Shown one piece after another: positions 1 through 8,519 of a DNA stretch of 64,000 nt. The stretch comes from Bacteroidales bacterium M7 (GTDB taxonomy: Bacteria > Bacteroidota > Bacteroidia > Bacteroidales > Muribaculaceae). Both the position numbers and the translations under genes were made by a program. Location: positions 1 to 64,000 of the forward strand of contig LUJR01000005.1 of NCBI GenBank assembly GCA_001689515.1, written 5' to 3'. The notes below the pieces were generated by a model. It saw only the letters and a program-made list of their open reading frames with translations. It was not told the DNA's origin and ran no database searches. The first letter of the stretch is position 1. Each line of letters opens with the position of its first letter.

Positions 1-239
1 TTTTCCCCGGACAGCTGTGCGGCGTGCCGTGTCATCAAACACAACACTCATCGCCGATACAGTGGTCAGGCAGACCTACAGCCAGCCTGACCACTGCCTA
101 ACATGTCTGCCTCCCACGGAGGCAAGAGCCGTCACCGTAATGTCTGCGATGGAGGAGTATACAGAGGCACATCGGCGATGTGCCTCCCTTGGGTGTGCGT
201 GACAGCCTTTGTAGGGACATGCCACGGCATGTCCCTACA
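1..239. repeat. Palindromic repeat cluster at window edge
   Basis: This gene-free stretch is built of hairpins. A degenerate copy of the GCGGCGTGCCG repeat lies at about 18-45. A 12-bp inverted repeat (CAGTGGTCAGGC, 60-71 against 85-96) follows, then GCCTCC/GGAGGC around 110-124. The palindrome GGCACATCGGCGATGTGCC is at 166-184, and a near-identical one occurs at 46293-46311. A single complete TAGGGACATGCC palindrome spans 210-239. No coding frame here looks real. The cluster probably continues to the left of the window. Confidence 0.75.
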
Positions 240-268
240 GCTATTGCTGCGGATGGTTTGGGATATGA

Positions 269-306
269 TAAAGGCAGTCGGTCATAGAGATGACCGACTG
301 CCTTTA
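269..306 (-). terminator. Hairpin terminator downstream of rprY
   Basis: A 16-bp inverted repeat (TAAAGGCAGTCGGTCA, 269-284 against 291-306) with a six-base loop lies 31 bases after the rprY stop codon. The A-rich left arm gives a U-run when read on the minus strand, as expected for an intrinsic terminator of the rprXY transcript. The structure may act in both directions. Confidence 0.8.
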
Positions 307-336
307 TGGCATGCCTATTTCTTTGGGGCTATGTGG

Positions 337-1047
337 TTACTGCTGCGAAGCCTCTACTTCGGGGGCTATGAGCTTGTAGCCCTTGCCGTGGATGTTGATG
401 ATCTCGATAGAGGGGTCATCCTTGAGGTGCTTGCGGAGCTTGGTGATGTATACGTCCATAGAGCGGGCGTTGAAGTAGTTGTCGTCAATCCAGATGGTCT
501 TGAGGGCGAAGTTGCGCTCAAGAATCTCGTTGACGTGGGCGCAGAGAAGGCTCAGAAGCTCGCTCTCCTTGGTGGTCAGCTTGGTCACCTTGTCGTCGAC
601 CATGAGTACCTGCTTCTGGGTGTCAAAGGTGAACTTGCCGATCTTGTACATGGTGATTTCCTTGCCCTTCTTGCCCTTGACGCGGCGCAGGATGGCTTCG
701 ATACGGAACACCAGCTCTTCCATGGAGAACGGTTTGGTGATGTAGTCGTCGGCACCGATCTTGAAGCCTTCGAGGATATCGTCCTTGAGCGACTTGGCGG
801 TGAGGAATATGATGGGGACTTCGGAGTTGACCGTGCGGATTTCCTGGGCGAGAGCGAATCCGTCCTTCTTGGGCATCATCACGTCGAGGACGCACAGGTC
901 GTACTTGCCTTTAAGGAAAGCCTTGTAGCCGGCTTCGCCGTCGGGGTAGAGGTCGGCGTTGAATCCTTTGGCCTGGAGATACTCGCGCAGCAGCATGCCT
1001 AAGTTCTCGTCGTCCTCGCAGAGCAGAATACGCAATCTTTCTTCCAT
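337..1047 (-). CDS. rprY: RprY-type response regulator (OmpR/PhoB family)
   Basis: A 236-residue DNA-binding response regulator. The receiver domain (about 1-120) has the acidic pocket E11-D12-D13, the phosphoacceptor D55 in LCVLDVMMPK, T83 and the conserved K105. A C-terminal winged-helix domain (about 135-230) ends with the typical YITKLRKHL and GKGYKL motifs. Length and sequence match the RprY regulators of Bacteroides. The gene lies 6 bases downstream of the histidine kinase and is surely co-transcribed with it. In B. fragilis, RprXY was first described as affecting porin expression and tetracycline sensitivity when cloned in E. coli. Its regulon in this organism cannot be told from the sequence. 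Confidence 0.95.
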   Translation of the reverse strand: MEERLRILLCEDDENLGMLLREYLQAKGFNADLYPDGEAGYKAFLKGKYDLCVLDVMMPKKDGFALAQEIRTVNSEVPIIFLTAKSLKDDILEGFKIGADDYITKPFSMEELVFRIEAILRRVKGKKGKEITMYKIGKFTFDTQKQVLMVDDKVTKLTTKESELLSLLCAHVNEILERNFALKTIWIDDNYFNARSMDVYITKLRKHLKDDPSIEIINIHGKGYKLIAPEVEASQQ

Positions 1048-1053
1048 AATTAA

Positions 1054-2574
1054 TCAGAGTTTAGTGAGTGGTAAGACAATTATAAATTTCGATCCATGAC
1101 CGAACTCGCTTTCGGCTGAAATCTCGCCTCCGAGTTCGCGCACCATTTTGTTGACATAGGCAAGTCCGAGACCGAAGCCTTTGACATCATGGCGGTTACC
1201 GGTGGAAACACGGTAGAATTTATCAAATATTTTTTTCAGGTCCTCCTTCTTGATGCCGATGCCGTTGTCGGCTATCTCTATGCGCAGCCGTCTGCCCGGC
1301 AGGTCGGAGGTAGTGACCTTGAGTTGCAGAGGCTCGTCCTCGCGGCGGTACTTGACGGCGTTGTCGAGGAGGTTGAATATCACGTTGGTGAAGTGCATTT
1401 CGTCCACAGCCACTATACTGTCCTCGGCGTTGAGGTCGGCTGTGAGGCTGCCGCCGTATTTCTCCACCTTGAGCTTGAACGTATGGACTATGTTGGCTAT
1501 CGCCACGTTGGCATCCACCTCCTGGAGCTTCAGGTTGGCGCTCTGGCGGTCAAACATCGACATCTGCAGCACCTTCTCCACCTGGAAGCGAAGCCGCTTG
1601 GTCTCGTCGTTGATGACCGTGGCAGTGTGCTGGAGCATCATCGGCGACTTGCGCACCGCGTCATCGTTGAGCATCTGCGCTGCAAGTGATATGGTGGAGA
1701 TGGGGGTCTTGAACTCGTGGGTCATGTTGTTGATGAAGTCGTTTTTCATCTCCGTGAGCTTCTTCTGGCGGAATGCCACGATGATGGTGTAGAGGAATAT
1801 CACCAGAAGTATCAGGGTGAACACAAACGACGGTATCATGAACTTGACCGTGGAGAATATATAGTTTGCCTTCGTGGGGAAGTAGACCTGTATGTAGTTG
1901 ACCCGCGACCCGGGGTCGTTGGGAAACAGAGCCTGCACATACACGCTCCCCCGGTCGTCACCCTCGGGAGGGGTGAAGCCGTTGGTGCGGTACACCGGGC
2001 GTCCGGCACGGTTGACGATGGCAAATTCAAACGGCAGATCCAATCCGTTGCTCTCCAGCTCGGTGCGCATGTATCCGCGCACCATCGTCGAGTCGGCGCG
2101 TTCGCGTATGGGGCGGTTGCTCGACTGGCTGAGTATCGTAAGTATCACCTCGTTGAGCAGACCTTTCTGATACAGGTACTGGCCGCGCAGGTTGTCATGG
2201 TTGCTCTGTAGCGAAGTGGCTGACCCGAGTTTGATTTCGTCGTTGATGCGTATGTCCTCTACAGGAGCCTCACTCCCGGAGGCGTTTTGCTGGAATTTGA
2301 TAGAGCCGTTGACCATCTGTGTCTGGTCGGCGCGGAATCCGCTGGATGCCAATGCCGATGCGTCAAACATCGCGAAGTCCTCCGTCAGGTAGTGGCGCGT
2401 CTCCTCCCTCTCCAAGGCGGTGGTGACGGCATACAGGCTTCGCTTGACCCCCTCGCTGAACTGGTCCTCGCGCATGCGTATCATCTCCCGCATGTACATG
2501 ATCTGCACATACAGGAGCCCTATGAACGTCAGGGCCATTATGAACGTAAGCAGCCAGATGGTTGATTTTTTCAT
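1054..2574 (-). CDS. rprX: RprX-type sensor histidine kinase
   Basis: A 506-residue inner-membrane sensor kinase. Transmembrane segments at about 6-26 and 245-267 bracket a roughly 215-residue periplasmic sensor region. The HisKA dimerisation domain has H286 in NMTHEFKTP as the phosphorylation site. The ATPase domain shows the N box (NLLDNAVKYR), G1 box (IADNGIGI) and G2 box (GFGLGLAYV). It is the first gene of the rprX-rprY operon. A CAAATTTA at 2754-2761 reads TAAATTTG on the minus strand and could be its -7 promoter element, which would leave a leader of about 180 bases. The signal sensed is unknown. Confidence 0.93.
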   Translation of the reverse strand: MKKSTIWLLTFIMALTFIGLLYVQIMYMREMIRMREDQFSEGVKRSLYAVTTALEREETRHYLTEDFAMFDASALASSGFRADQTQMVNGSIKFQQNASGSEAPVEDIRINDEIKLGSATSLQSNHDNLRGQYLYQKGLLNEVILTILSQSSNRPIRERADSTMVRGYMRTELESNGLDLPFEFAIVNRAGRPVYRTNGFTPPEGDDRGSVYVQALFPNDPGSRVNYIQVYFPTKANYIFSTVKFMIPSFVFTLILLVIFLYTIIVAFRQKKLTEMKNDFINNMTHEFKTPISTISLAAQMLNDDAVRKSPMMLQHTATVINDETKRLRFQVEKVLQMSMFDRQSANLKLQEVDANVAIANIVHTFKLKVEKYGGSLTADLNAEDSIVAVDEMHFTNVIFNLLDNAVKYRREDEPLQLKVTTSDLPGRRLRIEIADNGIGIKKEDLKKIFDKFYRVSTGNRHDVKGFGLGLAYVNKMVRELGGEISAESEFGHGSKFIIVLPLTKL

Positions 2575-2845
2575 CGTATATCAGTTGGAGTCGCGATGTA
2601 GCGCGGTGTTTTTTCAGGCTTATGCGCCATGCTGCTCATGCCTGTGCATCGTGAATCCTATATGTTTAACAATTAACCTTAAATAATGTTGAGTGTTAAA
2701 AATCCGCCGGCACCATCCCGTGATGCCTCAGAGCCTATTTTAACACACTACGGCAAATTTAACAAAAAATCTCCCAAAATTTCACACTTCCCCTGCATTT
2801 TCACCTAAATTATGATGAAAGCATCCCCGTTAGCTTCCACAATCC

Positions 2846-3235
2846 CTGTAGGGACATGCCGTGGCATGTCCGCTGCGCATGCGCAATGTGTAACTGTCTG
2901 GGTTGCGGATATGCCGTGGCACAATGTCACTAACTAAAGCTAATTTTATTCTTCCCATGTACGCGCCCGAAAGGGCGCATCTCTCTGTTAGCCGAGGGGC
3001 TTGCCCCTCGGTAAATGTCAACCTATGCCACGCGCTGCGCTTTGCCGCAGCGCATCAACTACCATGATGCTCAACATGATAGCGACTGATGCGCTGCGGC
3101 AAAGCGCAGCGCGTACATTCTTCATCCCTTACCGAGGGGCAAGCCCCTCGGCTAACAGAGAGATGCGCCCACAAGGGGCGCGACTTGCTTGCAAATCCTT
3201 GAGTTAGTGACATTGCGCCACGGCATGTCCCTACA
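2846..3235. repeat. Large nested palindromic composite element
   Basis: About 390 bp between rprX and the next gene form a nested imperfect inverted repeat centred near 3070. The outer ends are TAGGGACATGCC repeats (2848 onwards, and the right end near 3218-3235). Inside, GTGGCACAATGTCACTAAC (about 2916-2934) pairs with its complement near 3202-3221. Next comes TTAGCCGAGGGGCTTGCC near 2988, complementary to a block near 3140, and then GCGCTGCGCTTTGCCGCAGC near 3033, complementary to a block near 3092. No reading frame is convincing. A transcript would fold into one very long hairpin. The function is unknown. Confidence 0.8.
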
Positions 3236-3248
3236 AACTTGGCCGTGT

Positions 3249-3770
3249 CTATGTCATCTTTTCGGGAGGCCACAGTATCCTTACTGCATCCGGATTATCA
3301 CGGCTGTCTCCATGTTCTTTGGCAGCCTGCCGTCGGGCTATGCGCTTGAGGTGCTTGAGACGGCGGCGTTCTTGCGCAGCTTCGTGGCGTGAGGGTGCGC
3401 TGACAGGTGAGGGTGTACTTTCCGCCTGTGTCTCATTAGCCGCCGCTTCCGCTTTTTCAGCTCTCATACGCTCTACGCGCCGATTGCTGGCAGCCATACG
3501 CGCCCGTGCCGACCGTTGCCGGGCTTTCTCGATGAGGGGACACAGCAGCTTAACCACCACAGTCTCCATCTCGCTGAGCGGTTTGGCATACGCATGCCCT
3601 CTGGCAAATTCGGTTATGATCATCTTCATCCTCTCCACATCAAGCGAGGGGCAGCACTGCCCGAGCGATTCCACCTGCTCCATGATGCCCAGATAAAACT
3701 TTCGTGACACCGGCATCTCCCATTTAGCCGCCTTGCGCCGGTGCCCTGTCCTGATCCTGTTTGCTTCCAT
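3249..3770 (-). CDS. Small basic protein, DUF6291-like (tentative)
   Basis: A 173-residue protein if it starts at the ATG at 3770 (MEANRIRTGH). An in-frame ATG at 3818 would add 16 residues, but a related leader sequence at 5208-5280 has a stop in that extension, so 3770 is preferred. The N-terminal half carries a pattern (RKFYLGIMEQ, then VKLLCPLIEKARQR) that reminds me of DUF6291 proteins found in Bacteroidetes and phage replication loci; this is a tentative likeness. The C-terminal half is Arg/Lys/Ala-rich and low in complexity, suggesting nucleic-acid binding or disorder. It lies downstream of, and on the same strand as, the ATPase gene. The function is unknown. Confidence 0.6.
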   Translation of the reverse strand: MEANRIRTGHRRKAAKWEMPVSRKFYLGIMEQVESLGQCCPSLDVERMKMIITEFARGHAYAKPLSEMETVVVKLLCPLIEKARQRSARARMAASNRRVERMRAEKAEAAANETQAESTPSPVSAPSRHEAAQERRRLKHLKRIARRQAAKEHGDSRDNPDAVRILWPPEKMT

Positions 3771-3838
3771 AATAGTAGTTTTTTCCGCAAAACTACCATC
3801 ACCCGCCTGTCCATCCATGCGAAAATATCAGCATCCCA
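3761..3838. repeat. Leader sequence duplicated at 5208-5280 (copy 1)
   Basis: The segment covering the start codon and upstream leader of the small basic protein resembles 5208-5280 at about 70 percent identity by eye. Shared words are TTCCATAAT, then a run of T with CCG, and CCATCCATGCGAAAA followed by ATCAG. The DUF4143 ATPase gene lies between the two copies. Confidence 0.6.
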
Positions 3839-3891
3839 GCAGGTGCATTCCCTATTCAGTCGTACGTCGGAGGTTATTATGCCTACTGTAC

Positions 3892-5076
3892 TCAGAACAA
3901 AGTACGGAGATCCATCGTAAGAAAGTCTGTGGCACTTATTCCTCCGTCACCCACAATGAATGCCGCCGACGGATTAAACTGCTTTCTGAATTTCTCAAGC
4001 CCTGCCGAACTTTTCTCAGTGTTTGATTTCACCTCGATGGCAACCATGGAATCATTCTTGCGCAGTATGAAATCAACTTCGTCATTGCGTTCTCTCCAAT
4101 AATATACCTCGAAACGATATTTGAATGCCTGGTTTATGATGTAGGATCCGACTCCTGACTCAAATATTCTCCCCCATGACTTGCGGTCAAGTAGTGCATG
4201 ATTAAGAGTCGTCGTATCATACACAAGTTTCAATGCGTTGTTGTAGACTTGAAACTTTGGAACGCTTGCTTTGCGCCGTGCCATGTCCATGCTGAATTTC
4301 TGTATGCCGCGTAGCAAGCCGCTGTCGTTCAGCAGGGTCAGATACGACATCAGAGTTGATGTATTGCCGGCATCCTGAAGCATTCCGAGCATCTTGTTAA
4401 GTGACAGCAGTTCTCCTGAATACGCAGACCCGAGTTCGAATGTCTGGCGAAGCAGAGCTGGCTTACCTACAGGTGAGTCCATCAGAATGTCTTTATTGAT
4501 AGTTGAATCAATTATTGCTGATTGGATATATTGCTGGAAGCGGTCGTAATCACTCATTAAGGAGACTGCACCAGGATATCCCCCATAAAAAAGATATTGT
4601 TCCAACGAAAGTCCGAAAGCATCGCGCATTTCTGTATAAGACCAGTGGGTCATGCGGATTTCCTCAAATCTCCCCGCCAATGATTCCGATAATCCTTTTT
4701 CAAGCAGTACCCTGCTGCTGCCAAGCAGCAGTAGTTTTATATTGCAGTCATTGAAAGTGTCTATGTCCCACTCTTTTTTTACCACTTCACTCCAATTCGG
4801 GATTTTCTGGATTTCGTCTATTACAAGTATAAGTTCAGCATAATTTTTGCTTTTCTTCAAACTGCGTGCGGCTCCCCAGCAATCGGCAATCCATGCTCTA
4901 TTGCTGGCGGGTACATCATCGGCTGAATACAGCAGGTATGGGGCTTCAATTGTCTGCAATAACTGTTTTACGACTGTGGATTTGCCTATCTGCCGAGATC
5001 CGATAATGACTTGTATAAACTTTCTCGGCTCTGAAATTCGAGACTTAATTATCTGATATTCTGAACGCTGATACAT
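3892..5076 (-). CDS. AAA ATPase with C-terminal DUF4143 domain
   Basis: A 394-residue ATPase of the common prokaryotic AAA_14/DUF4143 type. Walker A is GSRQIGKST (26-34) and Walker B is LILVIDEIQK with D87-E88. The C-terminal DUF4143 domain includes EVDFIL (333-338) and IEVK (347-350), the remnant PD-(D/E)XK-like nuclease signature typical of this domain. These proteins occur in many scattered copies in gut Bacteroidales, and their cellular role is poorly understood. The gene stands alone, flanked by the duplicated leader segments, and its base usage appears more AT-rich than the core genes nearby, which fits a mobile accessory gene. Family assignment is firm; role is unknown. Confidence 0.88.
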   Translation of the reverse strand: MYQRSEYQIIKSRISEPRKFIQVIIGSRQIGKSTVVKQLLQTIEAPYLLYSADDVPASNRAWIADCWGAARSLKKSKNYAELILVIDEIQKIPNWSEVVKKEWDIDTFNDCNIKLLLLGSSRVLLEKGLSESLAGRFEEIRMTHWSYTEMRDAFGLSLEQYLFYGGYPGAVSLMSDYDRFQQYIQSAIIDSTINKDILMDSPVGKPALLRQTFELGSAYSGELLSLNKMLGMLQDAGNTSTLMSYLTLLNDSGLLRGIQKFSMDMARRKASVPKFQVYNNALKLVYDTTTLNHALLDRKSWGRIFESGVGSYIINQAFKYRFEVYYWRERNDEVDFILRKNDSMVAIEVKSNTEKSSAGLEKFRKQFNPSAAFIVGDGGISATDFLTMDLRTLF

Positions 5077-5207
5077 ATGCTTACAATTTACGCAGTGTGT
5101 TGAGTATTTTTACGCATCACAAAGATAATAAATCTTTGCTTGACTTTCAAATGAATATCATGCACCAAGTCTCAGAATGTACTGCCTTTGCCGGCGGAGT
5201 TGTTTCC

Positions 5208-5281
5208 ATAATCGCCGTTTTATTCCGTAAATCTGCCCGTGCCTATCCATCCATGCGAAAAACATCAGCTCATGTACCGAG
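5208..5281. repeat. Leader sequence duplicated at 3761-3838 (copy 2)
   Basis: Second copy of the leader described at 3761-3838. It retains the start-codon region (minus-strand ATGGAA) but is followed by a frame with no resemblance to the small basic protein. It overlaps the end of the 49-residue ORF. Confidence 0.55.
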
Positions 5282-5419
5282 TAGAGCTTGTCTACATGCA
5301 TAAGTTCTGTTGACCTTGGCTATATAGACACGCCGCCATAGTTCCTCCTGAAATTGGTTCCATGAAATATGTGGATTGCATAGAGCTCTTTCCATGTGAT
5401 TTTGGCAGGTATCGCTCAT
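5270..5419 (-). CDS. Possible 49-residue ORF following the LRR gene
   Basis: An ATG directly abuts the TGA stop of the leucine-rich-repeat gene (TGAATG) and opens a 49-codon frame. The product is rich in Trp, Arg and aromatic residues (for example ISWNQFQEELWRR) and has no signal peptide. Tight abutment suggests translational coupling, but a decayed gene fragment is equally possible. I do not recognise a family. Confidence 0.3.
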   Translation of the reverse strand: MSDTCQNHMERALCNPHISWNQFQEELWRRVYIAKVNRTYACRQALLGT

Positions 5420-6848
5420 TCAATGTACCGCTACTTTGCGGGTCGCGTTGGCTGCACTTACAATATATAGTCCTTGTGTGACGTTTATCGTTGTCTTGCT
5501 CTGCTTGATATCTCCCACAGCGACGATGCGCCCATCCATCGTACTTATGATGTATCTGCCATATCTCCGCCCTGAGGCGTTGATTTCAATGCATCCATCC
5601 GATGTCGTGATGTCGATGCTGCCGTCACGCGTGTCAGTCTCCATCTCGTCTTTTCCGGATAGAAAAGCAAAGTCAGTCTCCACGATATTCTTGAAATCAC
5701 TCCACCCCCACGCCGTGCGGTAAGCCTCTGTCGATCCTATAGGAACGTAGAGTGTCTTATTTGGATCAGATTCAATATCAAACGGTGGCTCAGGTCCGGT
5801 ACATAATGGCGGATTTTGTGGCAAAGCATAGACATCTCCTTTCGTCCCTTTGAGGCATGCTGAACCGAGCATAGAGAGGGTAGATGGCAGTTTTATGGAT
5901 TCAAGATTGCAGTTGAGGAATGCATATGATGCTATTTTTTCCAAGCCTTCATGTATTTTGACTGAGCTTAGTCTCTCGCAGAATCCAAACGCGAACTCGT
6001 CAATTTCCTTAGCCATTTTGGGGATGGAGATCTCCGTTAATGCGCTGAATACCGCAAGATTGGATGGAATTACGGCAAGAGTTTCTGGCAATCGCATTTT
6101 CTTCAAGTTGTAGCACATATAGAATGCATGAGACTGGATATCTGTGCAAGAGCTGGGCAAAATCGCCTCACTCAACAGTTCGCATCCTTGCAGAGCATTG
6201 ATGCCTATGCTTTCAAGACCGTCAGGAAAGTTGATTCTTTCCATACGGGCATCATCAAAAGCGAAACCGCCAATAGACTTAATGGTCGTTGGTAAAACAA
6301 ATTCTTTAACACCACGATTGTTATTGAAACATTGAAACGGGATTTCAGTTATGCCCTCTGGTACCACGAACTTGTCCATCTTCATGTGCTGGCAGTTCTG
6401 GAAGCTGCCTACGCCAAGAGATTTGAGGGATGATGGAAGGGTTATATCTTCCAACATGGTGTATGTGAAAGCATACTGACCTATGGATTCAATATTGTCT
6501 GGCAATATTATTTTGCGTAAAGGTAGGAGCCTTACATATTGGTCGTGTACCTGCAGGTTGACATCATAAAATGCCCAATCTGGTATTTTGTTGTCTATGA
6601 CAGTAACTTCTTTCAGATTAACAGACACGAGCTGCCCATAAAGAGACGCTTTCAATATTGTCTTGAAATCAGTTGCGTCAATCGGTCCCCCGGTGACAGT
6701 AAGCGACTCGATACTATTTATTCGCTCACCCAGAAGGCTCTCCAACTGTCCGACCTCAGACACCTGGACTGATACTGCTGCATTTTCTGATGCCCAACAT
6801 GAGGCAGAATATATAAACAAAGATATTAAAGAGGATTCTTGTTTCCAT
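5420..6848 (-). CDS. BspA-like leucine-rich-repeat surface protein, likely frameshifted
   Basis: An exported protein of about 475 residues. The body holds many LRR_5 (BspA/Treponema-type) repeats of the form LxxIxLPxxLxSIGxxAFxxC, followed by a C-terminal segment like the Por-type sorting fold (GRYIISTMDGRIVAVG ... GLYIVSA). In the sequence as given, the body frame begins only at a TTG (6820) with a poor leader. A good signal peptide, METRILFNIFVYIFCLMLA, is encoded from the ATG at 6848, but in another frame. Removing one base from the GGG run (6793-6795) joins the two perfectly. This is a sequencing error, a natural frameshift, or a phase-variable site. A canonical promoter lies at 6912-6942. 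LRR_5 proteins commonly mediate host or bacterial adhesion. Confidence 0.85.
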
Positions 6849-6911
6849 AGAGTCTGTAAACGTTTGGTTTATGTTTGGGTGAAAGTTTGTGGTCTTAATT
6901 AGTGTTACAGG

Positions 6912-6942
6912 CAAATGTAATTAAAAAATGTTTGTAAACAAA
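6912..6942 (-). promoter_or_regulatory. Bacteroidetes-type promoter for the LRR gene
   Basis: On the minus strand, TTTG (6942-6939) is followed after 19 bases by TACATTTG (6919-6912). This matches the -33 and -7 elements of Bacteroidetes housekeeping promoters. The ATG at 6848 would lie about 55-60 bases downstream of the start of transcription, supporting that ATG as the original start. Confidence 0.75.
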
Positions 6943-7108
6943 GCGATATGCAAATAAAGTGTAAAATTTCTGAGGTGTAAATTTGTAGATTCTTGCCAAA
7001 GGCTGGTTAGAATGAATATGTGGCAATAAATCTCAGTGATATGAGCGGATTTTTGTGATTTTTGAGTGTGGGAGGTGGCGGGGTGTGGCGTATGTCGGGA
7101 AAATTTGT

Positions 7109-7116
7109 TAACTTTG
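7109..7116 (+). promoter_or_regulatory. Likely -7 element of the bamD-rpoZ promoter
   Basis: TAACTTTG matches the Bacteroidetes -7 consensus and lies 48 bases before the bamD ATG. No clear TTTG is found at the usual upstream distance. The interval between this gene and the divergent LRR promoter (6943-7108) shows no other feature. Confidence 0.55.
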
Positions 7117-7164
7117 CCGACTATTGGGGGCAGTGTGTCCCTATGGAATACTAAGCAAGCGTAA

Positions 7165-7983
7165 ATGAAGATTGTCAATCTCATCATAATATGCGTGGCA
7201 TCGGTGATGCTCTGCGGCTGCGGCGAATACCAGAAGGCGCAGAAGAGCAAGGATGCCGACTACAAGCTCGACTTCGCCCAGCGTGCCTACGAGAAGAAGC
7301 AGTATGTGCAGGCATATACCATCCTTGCCGACATCATACCGGCTTTCAAGGGCACCGAGAAGGCTGAGGATGCCTTGTATCTGATGGCTATGAGCTATTA
7401 TGACAACAAGGAGTACAAGACCGCGAGCGCGTATTTCAAGAACTATTACACACGCTTCCCCAGAGGCAAGTACACAGAACTGGCGCGCTACTACTGCGGC
7501 TACGGCTACTTCCTTGACAGCCCCGAGCCCCAGCTCGACCAGAGCGACACGGTCAAGGCGATAGAGGAGCTGTCGAACTTCTTGGAGTACTATCCGCGCA
7601 GCGAGCGTACTCCGGCAGCCCAGAACGCTATCTTCGAGCTTCAGGACAAGCTGGCTCTCAAGGAGTTGGAGAACGCCGTGCTCTACTACAACCTCGGCAC
7701 TTATCTCGGCAACAACTATGCCAGCGCGGTCATCGTGGCTCAGAACGCTCTCAAGAAATATCCCTATACCAAATATAAGGAGGATCTGGAGATGATAATA
7801 CTCAAATCGCGCTATCAGGAAGCGTCAAATTCGGTTGACGAGATGAAGCCGGAGCGTTTCCGCGATGTGGTCGACGAGTATTACGGCTTCATCAACGATT
7901 TCCCCGACGGCAAGAACCGCAAGGAGGCTGACAACATATTCAAGATCGCCAGCCGCCACGTCAAGGACGATACAGGACTTTAA
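7165..7983 (+). CDS. bamD: BamD-like outer-membrane assembly lipoprotein
   Basis: A 272-residue lipoprotein. The signal peptide MKIVNLIIICVASVMLCGC ends in a lipobox (MLCG-C), so Cys19 is the lipidated residue. Tetratricopeptide-like helices follow, with motifs such as YLMAMSYYDNKEYKTA and YPRSERT, as in BamD/YfiO of the BAM complex that inserts beta-barrel proteins into the outer membrane. Length fits the family. It probably forms an operon with rpoZ 50 bases downstream, an arrangement I recall as common in Bacteroidales. Confidence 0.9.
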   Translation: MKIVNLIIICVASVMLCGCGEYQKAQKSKDADYKLDFAQRAYEKKQYVQAYTILADIIPAFKGTEKAEDALYLMAMSYYDNKEYKTASAYFKNYYTRFPRGKYTELARYYCGYGYFLDSPEPQLDQSDTVKAIEELSNFLEYYPRSERTPAAQNAIFELQDKLALKELENAVLYYNLGTYLGNNYASAVIVAQNALKKYPYTKYKEDLEMIILKSRYQEASNSVDEMKPERFRDVVDEYYGFINDFPDGKNRKEADNIFKIASRHVKDDTGL

Positions 7984-8032
7984 TAACGTTATTACATATA
8001 TACAATCCCTTCAATTACAGCTGATTAATCTG

Positions 8033-8368
8033 ATGGATTACAAGAAAATCAACGCTCCGCTCAACACTGTCACACGTGACATGATAGAGCTTTCTGAGGA
8101 CACAGGCAATGTCTACGAGACCGTTGCCATCATCGCCAAGCGTGCAAACCAGATTGCAGGCGAGATGAAACGCGACCTGGAGAAGAAGTTGCAGGAGTTT
8201 GCCTCCCTCAACGACAACCTCGAGGAAATCTCCGAAAACCGCGAGCAGATCGAAATTTCACGTTACTACGAGAAGCTTCCCAAGCCCACGCTGATAGCTG
8301 CCGAGGAGTACGTGGAGCATAAGATTTACTACCGCAACCCTGCCAAGGACAACCACAACCTCGACTAA
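8033..8368 (+). CDS. rpoZ: RNA polymerase omega subunit (RpoZ/Rpb6 family)
   Basis: A 111-residue protein starting with MDYKKINAPLNTVTRD. The frame is open further upstream, overlapping bamD, but the ATG at 8033 gives the family's normal start. The region YETVAIIAKRANQIAGEMKRDLEKKL carries the conserved omega/Rpb6 helix that latches the beta-prime subunit. The C-terminal acidic tail is typical of Bacteroidetes omega proteins. Omega assists RNA polymerase assembly and stability. It is co-transcribed with bamD and followed by a hairpin terminator. Confidence 0.85.
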   Translation: MDYKKINAPLNTVTRDMIELSEDTGNVYETVAIIAKRANQIAGEMKRDLEKKLQEFASLNDNLEEISENREQIEISRYYEKLPKPTLIAAEEYVEHKIYYRNPAKDNHNLD

Positions 8369-8416
8369 GCGGTCACGCTCTGCACCCCCCCCGACATACA
8401 CACCTTAACCATCTAA

Positions 8417-8484
8417 GCCATTGACACTCGTCAGATTTGCGGGCTGTAGAAATCCCGGGAGTCTGATGACGGTTGACGGCTTTT
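8417..8484 (+). terminator. Hairpin terminator after rpoZ
   Basis: A long imperfect stem (GCCATTGACACTCGTCAGA against TCTGATGACGGTTGACGGC, 8417-8480) with an inner GCGGG/CCCGG pairing is followed by TTTT at 8481-8484. It separates the bamD-rpoZ operon from the his operon. Confidence 0.65.
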
Positions 8485-8519
8485 GCTATATTATAAGATA
8501 TCTCTAACCCCAAAACGCT

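Noticed and set aside
103..1002. A 299-codon open frame on the plus strand
   Set aside because: It is antisense to rprY, whose domains are complete; the plus-strand product has no family features.
2830..3273. Several short open frames in the large palindrome
   Set aside because: Mirror-symmetric DNA gives similar frames on both strands; none has a credible start or family likeness.
6921..7250. A 109-codon minus-strand frame between the LRR gene and bamD
   Set aside because: It overlaps the bamD signal peptide and both promoters, and its product looks like translated intergenic DNA.
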